From NCBI GenBank assembly GCA_040901795.1, contig JBBDYH010000107.1, positions 1-64,000 on the forward strand: DNA of 64,000 nucleotides. Reading direction: 5' to 3'. The notes under the pieces are model-generated. The model did no database searches, was not told the DNA's origin, and was given only the letters and a program-made list of their open reading frames with translations. Source of the DNA: JBBDYH01 sp040901795. Its GTDB lineage: Bacteria > Planctomycetota > Planctomycetia > Pirellulales > JALHPA01. Below are positions 1-7,227 of this stretch, piece after piece. Each line of letters starts with the position of its first letter. The first letter of the stretch is position 1. Both the position numbers and the translations under genes were made by a program.

Positions 1-1
1 C

Positions 2-310
2 ATCTTCTTGCAAGACGGCGCGAACGACAATCGCGGCCGCCGCCGCGGGGGCCAGTACGATCCCAAGTGGGACTGGTACGCGCAAAACCGCAAGATGGTC
101 GAGGCGCTGACGGAGAAGAAGTATGACGTCAACTATGTCTGGGGAATCGGCACGCATTCGAACAAACACGGCGGGGCGATCATGCCTGATATGCTCCGCT
201 GGCTGTGGCGCGATTATCCGCGGCCGGATGATCCAAAAGATGATAGCTATCGGACGTTGTTTGGGCCGGAGGCGGCGGCTGCCGCGTCGGGCGCAGATTC
301 GTCGCAATAG
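2..310 (+). CDS. Esterase (enterochelin-esterase-like alpha/beta hydrolase), C-terminal part only
   Basis: The gene enters from the left edge; the open frame starts at base 2 and ends with TAG at 308-310, giving the last 102 residues. Visible motifs are a strand followed by LQDGANDNR and then the helix-preceding GTHSNKHGGAIMPDML. In secreted esterases of the enterochelin-esterase/PutA-like group these positions carry the acidic residue and the catalytic histidine of the Ser-Asp/Glu-His triad. The nucleophile elbow is outside the window. The tail is Ala-rich. Probably a periplasmic or secreted hydrolase; substrate cannot be inferred. Confidence 0.7.
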   Translation: MFLQDGANDNRGRRRGGQYDPKWDWYAQNRKMVEALTEKKYDVNYVWGIGTHSNKHGGAIMPDMLRWLWRDYPRPDDPKDDSYRTLFGPEAAAAASGADSSQ

Positions 311-318
311 CGGGGCGG

Positions 319-355
319 ATTGCAAATTGCAAATTTAAAATTTGCATTTTGCAAT
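319..355. terminator. AT-rich inverted repeat between convergent genes
   Basis: An 18-bp arm (319-336) and its reverse complement (338-355) pair with one mismatch around a single A. It sits nine bases after the esterase stop and before the 3' end of the minus-strand gene at 401, so it could end transcription from both sides. There is no classical GC stem with a T tract, so termination is an inference. Confidence 0.45.
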
Positions 356-400
356 GTTGCACGGTGTTCGCCAGCGGTGTCGGCGTAAGATACGGTTGAC

Positions 401-817
401 TTAGCGGTCCGCAGGCGGTTGGTCGAAGTCGGGATAGCCTCCTTTGTCGGCGGAGGGGCCGGGGAAGCCGATGCGTTGCCAAACTTGGGGGTCGCTGAGA
501 TATAGGGCGGAAACATCTGCGCGAAGTTGCTTAAAGAATGCCGGGCTCGTCTCGCGGATGGCCGCGAGCAAGTCGAAAAGCTGCGGGTTGTTCAATTCGC
601 TCACCGGAACGCCGTAATTCTCGCGCGCTAGCACGGCGGCGAGGGCAAGCCCACGGCGATAGAGGTCGGCAGTCGGTTCAGATGCGACCTTGGCGGCCAA
701 ACGGGGTCCTGCGTTGACGGCTTTCGCGCCCGCGTCGATATCGTCGGCGGGTATGATGCCGCCCGCCAGCGCTGTAAGCGTGGCCTGGTCGACGGCGGTA
801 TTGATCTCCGACTTCAT
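401..817 (-). CDS. Gluconate 2-dehydrogenase subunit 3-like protein
   Basis: 138 residues. The N-terminal stretch TLTALAGGIIPADDIDAGA matches the start of the gluconate 2-dehydrogenase subunit 3 family, the small partner of membrane-linked GMC flavoprotein dehydrogenases. No Tat signal is visible, unlike many family members, so it may ride with its partner or be cytoplasmic. A GGGGG run six bases upstream of the ATG is a plausible ribosome site. It is the last gene of the minus-strand operon containing the GMC oxidoreductase (3101-4657) and GH97 (962-2869). Role as small subunit of that dehydrogenase is inferred. Confidence 0.7.
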   Translation of the reverse strand: MKSEINTAVDQATLTALAGGIIPADDIDAGAKAVNAGPRLAAKVASEPTADLYRRGLALAAVLARENYGVPVSELNNPQLFDLLAAIRETSPAFFKQLRADVSALYLSDPQVWQRIGFPGPSADKGGYPDFDQPPADR

Positions 818-858
818 CGAGATACCCCCAAGATTGGAAGAGCTGTCAATGTTTCAAC

Positions 859-947
859 AATGTCGCCCCTACGGGGCTTGCGTGTTCGAATCGATTGTTA
901 CCGGGGGCTGGCGCCCCCGGCTAGAGAATGTCGCCCCTACGGGGCTT
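859..947. repeat. Paired direct repeat with internal palindromes
   Basis: A 21-bp unit containing the palindrome GCCCCTACGGGGC occurs at 859-879 and again, identically, at 927-947. Between the copies lies the hairpin at 901-920 (8-bp GC arms, 4-base loop). The block separates the GH97 stop from the start of the small downstream gene. Confidence 0.8.
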
Positions 948-961
948 AAGTATTCGTCGTC

Positions 962-2869
962 TTAAGGATCCTGATTGCCGGGTATGAAGCGAGCTACGGC
1001 GCCACCGCCGGAGTTGAGTTCCAGTTTGAGCACGTCGCGGCGTTGTGACTTCGTTTCTTTGATGTCTAGGGCGGCGGAGTCGCCGTGGCGATCAAGGACC
1101 AGCGAAGTCTGATACACGCCTGCGCCCAAAAACGAAAGCGGCAGCTCCACGATGCCGGTCGCCGGCCCGTTGACGACGCCGACAAACCAGGTTTTTCCGC
1201 TGCGGCGGGCGAACGCCGCAAGCTCGCCGATCTCGGAAACATCGAGCACGATCGTCTCGTCCCAGACCGAGGGGATCGATTTGAGCATGGGCGCCGCGGG
1301 GTTTTCCAGAATTGACTTGGGATGAGCGCCGTAAGTTTGCAACGGTGCATTGAAGACGACGGCCGTGGCTATCTGATGGGCCCACGTCGAGTCGGCGCGC
1401 CGTGCGCCGAAATGAACCGGCGTGTAATCGGCGTGTCCCGCCAGAAACCGTGTGAACGGCAGCGTCGCATCGTGCCGCGCCCGGTCGCGGAGGCGGCTCG
1501 ACTCCATCCCGCGCACGCCTTCGCGGACCAGCTCGTTGGGCCAGGTGCGGGGCTCGCCGGTCGGCTTGTTGCTGCCGTGGAAGTTGACCAGGATGTGATG
1601 CTTCGCGGCGGTTTCGAGCAACTTCGTGTAGTGATCGACGACCTCGCGGTGCTCGTGGTCAAAGAAGTCAATTTTAGCGCCGACGACGCCGAGATCGTGC
1701 AGACGCTTGAAGAACTCCTCGCGCGCTTCGTCGGTGCGTAGCGCGTTCGAGTGGCGCCAGAACCAGAGGCCGACTCCGCGCTCGCGAGAATAATCCACGA
1801 GCTCCTTGATCTGCTCGTCGCTCCAGCGCCGCCAGAAGCCTTCGATAACGTGGTACTCGAATCCCAGCTCGCCCGCCATCCGGCTGAACTCCTTCATGTC
1901 CTCGAGCGTGTTGCGGCCGCCGTCCAGATAGCGCCACACCGCGCGGCCGGGTTTGATCCAGTCGGTCTTGATTCCATCTGGGAACAGCTTGGGATCGGGC
2001 GGCGGACAGAGGTTATGGACGATGTCGGAGTTGACGAGCGTGTTGAGATCGCGGCCAATGATGACGACGCGCCACGGCGATACAATCGCGCCGTCAATCG
2101 CGGCGGGTTTTGCGAGCCGCTCGATATCGTCTTTGTAGCGCAGGCGGAACGGATAGGACACATGCTGCGCGTGACCGAGCACGGTCTTGAGCCCGCGGCG
2201 GCCATCGGCCTGAAACGCCATGCCGCTGTAGTTGACGAGCGCCGCCTCGGTAATTGAGGCGTAGCCGGCGTCGCGCGGCAGCTTGAACGTCACTGGCGGG
2301 GCGATCCACTCCCCTGCCTCGATGTCCTCTGCGTTGCTACGTTTGTGGACCGCTTCGTAGTGGCCTTCGAGGTCGTGATGCCAGACGGTGCTGCCGGCTG
2401 GCAGAGTAAACGTCGTGGCCTCGTCGGGGACGCGCGGCTTGTCGCTGGCGGGTACGAGATAACGGAAGGCGACGCCATCGTCGAAGGCGCGGACCTCGAT
2501 CGTGAAGTCGGTTTTGGTCGTCGCGTTGCGAAGGGCGACTGTGTAGTTCTGGGAGTGGTTCATGGCGGTGCTGTGGACGCCGTGCCAGGGATATTGCTCT
2601 TTGGTTTCGGATTGCTTTACGTTGCCGAATTGGACGCCAGCGGTAATGTCTTGGCCATCCACTGTGATTATCAATGGCGAGCGTTCGACGACTGTTCCGT
2701 CGTCGGCAATGATTGCAAACTGCAGACCCCCGTTGAAAGCAGAGATGCTGAAGCGAACCTTTTGATTGGGACTGGTAAGGATTCCTTCCTGGGCGTACAG
2801 CACCTGGCTGGCAAGGAAGAACGCCGCGAAGAACCCGAATCGCAGGTAGCTGGTTTTCGGGCGTCGCAT
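962..2869 (-). CDS. Glycoside hydrolase family 97 (SusB-like alpha-glycosidase)
   Basis: 635 residues. A signal peptide (LRFGFFAAFFLASQVLYA, cleavage before QEG) is followed by the GH97 N-terminal beta-sandwich starting SPNQKVRFSIS and including FDDGVAFRYLVP. The catalytic (beta/alpha)8 barrel includes VGAKIDFFDHEHREVVDHY and HILVNFHGSNKPTGEPRTWP, and a C-terminal beta domain closes the protein. GH97 enzymes are exo-acting alpha-glucosidases (inverting) or alpha-galactosidases (retaining); I cannot decide which. Length fits the family. GAGG lies about eight bases before the ATG. It lies in the same strand run as the GMC dehydrogenase and subunit 3 gene, suggesting released sugars are oxidised in the periplasm. 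Confidence 0.9.
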   Translation of the reverse strand: MRRPKTSYLRFGFFAAFFLASQVLYAQEGILTSPNQKVRFSISAFNGGLQFAIIADDGTVVERSPLIITVDGQDITAGVQFGNVKQSETKEQYPWHGVHSTAMNHSQNYTVALRNATTKTDFTIEVRAFDDGVAFRYLVPASDKPRVPDEATTFTLPAGSTVWHHDLEGHYEAVHKRSNAEDIEAGEWIAPPVTFKLPRDAGYASITEAALVNYSGMAFQADGRRGLKTVLGHAQHVSYPFRLRYKDDIERLAKPAAIDGAIVSPWRVVIIGRDLNTLVNSDIVHNLCPPPDPKLFPDGIKTDWIKPGRAVWRYLDGGRNTLEDMKEFSRMAGELGFEYHVIEGFWRRWSDEQIKELVDYSRERGVGLWFWRHSNALRTDEAREEFFKRLHDLGVVGAKIDFFDHEHREVVDHYTKLLETAAKHHILVNFHGSNKPTGEPRTWPNELVREGVRGMESSRLRDRARHDATLPFTRFLAGHADYTPVHFGARRADSTWAHQIATAVVFNAPLQTYGAHPKSILENPAAPMLKSIPSVWDETIVLDVSEIGELAAFARRSGKTWFVGVVNGPATGIVELPLSFLGAGVYQTSLVLDRHGDSAALDIKETKSQRRDVLKLELNSGGGAVARFIPGNQDP

Positions 2870-2894
2870 GATTTAGACCTCGTAGGAAGACGTG

Positions 2895-2993
2895 AACCGC
2901 TAACAAGAGCCGCGCCTGGTAACCCGAAGCGTGAGCGAGGAACCGGCAGATTTCGGCCTCGCTTACGCGTCGGGTTACTATTTGTTAGCGGTT
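2895..2993. mobile_element. MITE-like element, copy 1
   Basis: 99 bp bounded by AACCGCTAACA and TGTTAGCGGTT terminal inverted repeats, with a long internal palindrome (arms starting GTAACCCGAAGCG and ending TCGGGTTAC). It is the reverse complement of the copy at 38153-38249, with a few indels. It carries no coding sequence. The right flank is CTTAG, the complement of the CTAAG target duplication of copy 2, but the left flank is ACGTG, so a target duplication is not intact here. It lies upstream of the GH97 start, where it could affect the leader transcript. Confidence 0.75.
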
Positions 2994-3042
2994 CTTAGTT
3001 TACACGGCGTCTCGCCGACGTGCCGTCGGCGGCTAAACTGCT

Positions 3043-3116
3043 GGAGTTCAAGCTTTAGCTTGCTTCGAAGCAAGCTAAAGCTTGAACTCCAACGAGCAAG
3101 CTAAAGCTTGAACTCC
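3043..3116. repeat. 48-bp perfect palindrome plus third unit, overlapping a stop codon
   Basis: 3043-3090 is a perfect 48-bp palindrome built from two head-to-head copies of a 22-24-bp unit containing AAGCTTTAGCTTGCT. A third copy of the unit lies at 3095-3116 in the same orientation as the second. The third copy encodes the last residues (EFKL) and the TAG stop of the GMC oxidoreductase at 3101-3103. A smaller hairpin (GCCGACG/CGTCGGC) precedes it at 3014-3030. Confidence 0.85.
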
Positions 3117-4657
3117 AACTTTGCCGACGCAATCATATGCTCCGCCGCCCGGCTGGCGATGGCCATGGCGGTCAGCGTGGGGTTCACGCCGGCGCTGGTT
3201 ACGAACACGCTGGTGTCGCAGACGAACAGGTTTTTGACGTCGTGTGATTGGCAGTATTCATTGACGACCGATGACCGCGGATCGGCGCCCATCCGGCAAG
3301 TGCCCATTGCGTGCGCTCCGTAGTTGAGGCCGATGCGGACTTGCCGCGCGCCGGACGCCTGCATCATCTCGGCCGCCTTGTCGCGGGCCGCCGCCGCCAG
3401 CTTAATGTCGTTGTCGCACCAGGTGTAAGTCAAGCGCGCGACCGGCAAGCCGCGAGCGTCCTTCTGCTCCGCATCGAGCGTGACTGTGTTGCCTTCATCG
3501 GGAAGTCCTTCGGCGTGGGCCCACCACGCCGCGGTGTAAGGGTAATCGAGCAGAAATCGCTTGTATTCCGCCCCGTAGAAGGACCCGCTTAAGTTGGCGT
3601 AAGTGATCGGTGTGGTCATGTAGGAGACCAGGATGAATCCTCGCGCGTAGTCGTTGCGTGCGTCAGGCTTGTAATAGTCCTGGACCATCACGTGGCCCAT
3701 CTGCATGCCCCGGTAAGCATGAATCGGCTCGGCGAATGTGCCAAACACCTGCCAGGTGGGATGGCTCATCAGGTGGCGGCCGACCAGGCCGCTGGAGTTG
3801 GCCAGGCCTTGGGGGAATGTCGGGTTGGCCGAGAGCAACAGCAGACGTGGCGTTTCGATGGCGTGCGCGGCGAGGATTACGAGCCTGGCCTCGATGGAAT
3901 GCTCGCGTCGTTCCGCATCGAGATACGCGACACGGCGGATGCGGCCGGTCTGCGAATCGTAGTCGAGACGGTGTGCGAATGCTTCGGAGATTAAGCGCGC
4001 GCCGTTGCCTTCCGCCCATGCCAGATACGTGCCGTAAGCCGTCGCCTTGGCGCCAGTCGGACATCCCGAGCCGCACCAGCCGCAGTAGATGCACGCTGGT
4101 CGGCCGCCGTACTCGCTAGAGTTGATGGCGATCGGCGGGGCAAAGGGATGGGCGCCCAGTTGGCGCGCGCCTTTAGCGAGAACCTGCGCGTGCCAGTTCA
4201 TCCGATGCGGAGGCAGCGGCAGCTCATAGGGCTCGGGCGCAAAGGGACCGCAGTCGCCGGCGACGCCGAACTCTCGCTCCACTTTTTGATAATACGGCCG
4301 CAGCTCGTCGTAGCCGAGCGGCCAATCCGCGCCGACGCCTTCGGTGGAGTACGTGCGGAAATCGGCGGGATGAAACCGCGGCATCGTCCCGAGCCAGGAA
4401 AGCGTGCCGCCGCCGACGCCGACACCCATTTTGGGCGCGACTGCGTCCTTGCCGGCTAGCACACGCGGCTCGGACCAGAGGATACGGCCGGCGTTCGCCT
4501 CGGAATTGGCCAGATCGGCAAGCGGATCCAGCCGTTTCCCGGCTTCGAGGACGACCACGGAAAAGCCGGCCTGCGACAGCTCGTGGGCCACGAGGCTGCC
4601 GCAGGCGCCGGATCCCACGATGACGACGTCGGCGGATTGAATCGGCATCGCCGTCAC
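3101..4657 (-). CDS. GMC-family FAD oxidoreductase (gluconate/glucose dehydrogenase-like large subunit)
   Basis: 518 residues from a GTG that overlaps the stop of the upstream regulator; an ATG three codons later (4648) is the alternative start. The FAD-binding Rossmann motif VVIVGSGACGS is at residues 11-21. A Cys-rich segment YCGWCGSGCPTGA lies near residues 190-202. The GMC C-terminal signature includes GAHAMGTCRMG, NLFVCDTSVF and SAGVNPTLTA, with the His and Asn that act on the substrate hydroxyl. Closest known relatives are gluconate/sorbitol-type dehydrogenases working with a subunit 3 and a cytochrome. The small subunit candidate is two genes downstream; no cytochrome subunit is in the operon. 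The stop and last codons come from a repeat unit. Confidence 0.88.
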   Translation of the reverse strand: MTAMPIQSADVVIVGSGACGSLVAHELSQAGFSVVVLEAGKRLDPLADLANSEANAGRILWSEPRVLAGKDAVAPKMGVGVGGGTLSWLGTMPRFHPADFRTYSTEGVGADWPLGYDELRPYYQKVEREFGVAGDCGPFAPEPYELPLPPHRMNWHAQVLAKGARQLGAHPFAPPIAINSSEYGGRPACIYCGWCGSGCPTGAKATAYGTYLAWAEGNGARLISEAFAHRLDYDSQTGRIRRVAYLDAERREHSIEARLVILAAHAIETPRLLLLSANPTFPQGLANSSGLVGRHLMSHPTWQVFGTFAEPIHAYRGMQMGHVMVQDYYKPDARNDYARGFILVSYMTTPITYANLSGSFYGAEYKRFLLDYPYTAAWWAHAEGLPDEGNTVTLDAEQKDARGLPVARLTYTWCDNDIKLAAAARDKAAEMMQASGARQVRIGLNYGAHAMGTCRMGADPRSSVVNEYCQSHDVKNLFVCDTSVFVTSAGVNPTLTAMAIASRAAEHMIASAKLEFKL

Positions 4658-5460
4658 GGTGTCAGTTGCTCGACGTACTTGTTTCGGTACACGCGCGGCG
4701 ACATCCCAGTGACTTCGCGAAACCGGTTGGTGAAGGCGCTTTGATCGCTAAAGCCGTACATGGCGGCGATCTCGGCGATCGCGCGGTCGGTCTGTGTGAG
4801 CGTTTGAATTGCCGCGTGGATTCGCGAACGGATGATAAACTGGTGGATGGTCATTCGAAAGACGCGGTTGAAGAGCCGCTGCAACTGGCGCTCGGAAAGA
4901 CTCACGTGATCGGCGATCGCCGACAGGGGCAAAGATTCGCCTAGGTGCTGACGGATGTAGTCTGCCGCCTTGCCCACCAGTCCCAGATGCGCCAGGATCC
5001 TCCGCCGGGTTTCCAAACTTTGCGTAATGCCGACCAGGCCGACGATCTGTCCGGTAGTGTCGCGGAGCGGGTACTTGTCGGTGAAGATCCAGTCCCAGCC
5101 GCCCTGCGGCGTGACGCCGATTTCGATGATGTTTAGCAGTGGTTCGCCGCTAGTGAGCACCTGCTGATCTCCGGCGACGTATTGATCGGCAATCTCCTTG
5201 GCCATGAATTCGTGCGGCTTAAGCCCGATGATCTCTTCCTCGGATCGAAACCCCAACGGCTCAATGGCCTGGCTGCTGATCGCCATCAGGCGGCTCTCGG
5301 CATCTTTCACGAAATAGATGACGCCGGGAATCCGATCGAACGGTTGCAGGAGCTGTTGGGCTTCGATCGTGCGGCGGAAGAACTGCGCCTGGAGTCGCTG
5401 GCGCTGATCCCAGGATTTCGCGACGGACTCATGGTTTACCGGCCGGCGTTTCATAATCAT
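4654..5460 (-). CDS. PAS-domain AraC-family transcriptional regulator
   Basis: 268 residues. Residues about 35-140 form a PAS-like sensor domain (FDRIPGVIYFVKDAESRLMA ... GVTPQGGWDWIFTDKYPLRD), and residues about 160-262 a double helix-turn-helix of the AraC/XylS type with LSERQLQRLFNRVF and FSDQSAFTNRFREVTGMSP. It leads the minus-strand operon; its TGA overlaps the GTG of the GMC gene, so translation is probably coupled. Likely a local activator of the sugar-oxidation genes, with the PAS ligand unknown. ATG at 5454 is an alternative start and no convincing ribosome site is visible. Confidence 0.88.
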   Translation of the reverse strand: MIMKRRPVNHESVAKSWDQRQRLQAQFFRRTIEAQQLLQPFDRIPGVIYFVKDAESRLMAISSQAIEPLGFRSEEEIIGLKPHEFMAKEIADQYVAGDQQVLTSGEPLLNIIEIGVTPQGGWDWIFTDKYPLRDTTGQIVGLVGITQSLETRRRILAHLGLVGKAADYIRQHLGESLPLSAIADHVSLSERQLQRLFNRVFRMTIHQFIIRSRIHAAIQTLTQTDRAIAEIAAMYGFSDQSAFTNRFREVTGMSPRVYRNKYVEQLTP

Positions 5461-5604
5461 CGGGCGACGCTGATATCGAGTATGCAGGATGAGAGCGGCG
5501 GCGGTCCGGGGATTGGCCCGCCCTCGACGATGTCAGTCTAACTGCGGCGCAGCGCCGAGCAACCCAGTCGAGTTCGGGGGTGCGATTTACGTTGCTGGCA
5601 GGAT

Positions 5605-5620
5605 CTTAACGAAACTTTAA
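5605..5620 (+). promoter_or_regulatory. Possible Pho-box-like direct repeat upstream of the polyphosphate operon
   Basis: CTTAAC (5605-5610) and CTTTAA (5615-5620) repeat with a 10-bp period, followed by the AT-rich TAATGT at 5618-5623 that could serve as -10. This resembles the (C/T)TTAA(C/T) tandem half sites of cyanobacterial and Bacillus Pho boxes. It lies 105 bp before the DUF4956 gene. Two half sites are weak evidence. Confidence 0.3.
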
Positions 5621-5725
5621 TGTAAGAGCGGGTTTTCATCTAATTGAGCCGCGCGGTTCGACGCGCCCAGGGGCCTCGTCCGACTGCGCTTTGCCGCAAC
5701 GCAAATCTAGGGGAATCACCAACCG

Positions 5726-6427
5726 ATGCATCAGGAACTGCAGGAAGCATGGAGCCGTTTACAGAACTCGCTGTCGATTCAAGAAGGGGCCTCGTCCTTA
5801 GCAATGGGGCTGTACCTGATTCTCGCGGCAGCGTTTGGCATCTACCTGCGCTTTCTTTTTCGCCGGTTTAGCATTTCGGCGTCCGATTCGGATGGGATTT
5901 CGCGAGTTTTCCCGCTGCTGGCAGTTATCACCACGGCGGTGATCGCCACCGTCAAATCGTCGTTGGCGCTTTCGCTCGGGCTGGTCGGCGCGCTATCGAT
6001 TGTGCGGTTCCGCTCGGCCATCAAGGAGCCGGAGGAACTTGTCTACCTGTTCCTATGTGTCGCCGTGGGATTGGCGCTGGGCGCCGAATTACCACTTCTT
6101 GCCTGTGTTTTAATGCTCGTCGTCAGCGGGTTGGCGCTTTTCACGCATTTTCAAGGACGCCGCGGCCAGGATCACAATCTGTTGCTGACGATTACGGGCG
6201 ACTCGGATTTTGGGTTGGCCAACGGCGACAGCAGCGTGTTTACCACGGTCGAGGAAATTGCGGGCGGCTGCCGCTTGCAACGCTTTGACCTGGAGGATGG
6301 ACGAAGCCAACTTCGATTGATGCTGCGGCGGACCGACCCACGTCGCACGACCGAGCTAATTACACGGTTGCGGCAGCGCCTGCCGGAGTGTGAATTCTCG
6401 TACGTGAATTTGAATTCGCCGCTGTAA
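5726..6427 (+). CDS. DUF4956 membrane protein
   Basis: 233 residues. The DUF4956 core is unmistakable: SSLALSLGLVGALSIVRFR followed by AIKEPEELVYLFLCVAVGLALG. Four hydrophobic segments lie at about residues 26-45, 60-75, 80-97 and 110-138, and a soluble C-terminal domain of about 85 residues is probably cytoplasmic. The family's biochemical function is not known to me; members often lie next to VTC-domain polyphosphate polymerases. Here it is first of a four-gene cluster, 15 bp before the VTC gene. A GGGGA lies about 11 bases before the ATG. It could form the membrane part or channel for the polymer made by its neighbour (inference). Confidence 0.88.
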   Translation: MHQELQEAWSRLQNSLSIQEGASSLAMGLYLILAAAFGIYLRFLFRRFSISASDSDGISRVFPLLAVITTAVIATVKSSLALSLGLVGALSIVRFRSAIKEPEELVYLFLCVAVGLALGAELPLLACVLMLVVSGLALFTHFQGRRGQDHNLLLTITGDSDFGLANGDSSVFTTVEEIAGGCRLQRFDLEDGRSQLRLMLRRTDPRRTTELITRLRQRLPECEFSYVNLNSPL

Positions 6428-6442
6428 GGCACGAGATACCCA

Positions 6443-7201
6443 ATGATTGCCGCCTATCGACCGACAAGCCGGCTGAGCACCACGTTTGAAGTGATTGACC
6501 TCGGCGGTGCTCGCGCGGACCTGAAGCGGCGAAAAGAGTTGAAATTCACCTTGCCGCAGGCGGACGTGCAGAAGCTCCGGGTTTTGCTGGAGAGGAACGC
6601 GCGACGCCAGGTACACAACCACGAGATCTCTACGGTCCACAGCGTGTACTTCGACGATCCGCAGCTTTCCACGTGCCGGGCTAACCTCGACGGACTCGGC
6701 CGGCGAATTAAGGTGCGGCTTCGTTGGTACGATTCGCCACGACCGGAGCAGGAGTTTTTCTTCGAGATCAAATGGCGCGAGAACCGTGTAACCGGGAAAC
6801 ATCGGTTTCAAGTGCGCGCGAGCGAGGCCATTGGCGCGCTTTCTTATCAAACGATTCTTGCGAACCTTTCGTCCGCCCTGCCCGAGCGGTGTCAATCGAT
6901 TCTGGCCAGGTACTGCGAGCCGACAGTGCTGGTGCGATATCAGCGCGAGCACTTTGTGTCGCACGATCGCGGGCTGCGCGCGACCCTGGACTACGATGTC
7001 CGTTATTTCGATCAGAGGGGGAAGCCGTTCATTTCCACGTCGTTTGGGCGGCGTCATGAGGGGCTGGTGGTGCTGGAAGGGAAGACGCCGGTCGGTCGCG
7101 AGCATGACTTGCGAGCGTTGCTGAATCCGCTAGGCGCGCGCGTCGGCCGGTGCTCGAAGTATGTTTACGGATGCCAGATGTTGGGATTGGTTCATGTGTA
7201 A
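6443..7201 (+). CDS. VTC-domain polyphosphate polymerase
   Basis: 252 residues, the length of a stand-alone VTC tunnel domain. Visible motifs: RKELKFTLP at the start (basic residues binding phosphate), VHSVYFDDPQ, RRIKVRLRWYD, FFFEIKWRENRVTGKHRF, VRYQREHFVSHDRGLRATLDYD and VVLEGKTPVG near the end. In yeast Vtc4 the same fold makes polyphosphate from ATP with a metal ion and phosphate-binding Lys/Arg residues lining the tunnel. No SPX domain or signal peptide, so it acts on the cytoplasmic side, perhaps docked on the DUF4956 protein encoded just upstream. The CotH gene starts 26 bp downstream. Confidence 0.9.
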   Translation: MIAAYRPTSRLSTTFEVIDLGGARADLKRRKELKFTLPQADVQKLRVLLERNARRQVHNHEISTVHSVYFDDPQLSTCRANLDGLGRRIKVRLRWYDSPRPEQEFFFEIKWRENRVTGKHRFQVRASEAIGALSYQTILANLSSALPERCQSILARYCEPTVLVRYQREHFVSHDRGLRATLDYDVRYFDQRGKPFISTSFGRRHEGLVVLEGKTPVGREHDLRALLNPLGARVGRCSKYVYGCQMLGLVHV

Positions 7202-7227
7202 GCGAAGGACTTGAAGAGGATCATCAA

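Noticed and set aside
880..895. tRNA T-loop-like GTTCGAATC
   Set aside because: No acceptor stem, anticodon arm or D arm can be built around it.
859..947. Two-unit CRISPR remnant
   Set aside because: Only two repeats, the intervening 47 bp contains its own hairpin, and no cas gene is near.
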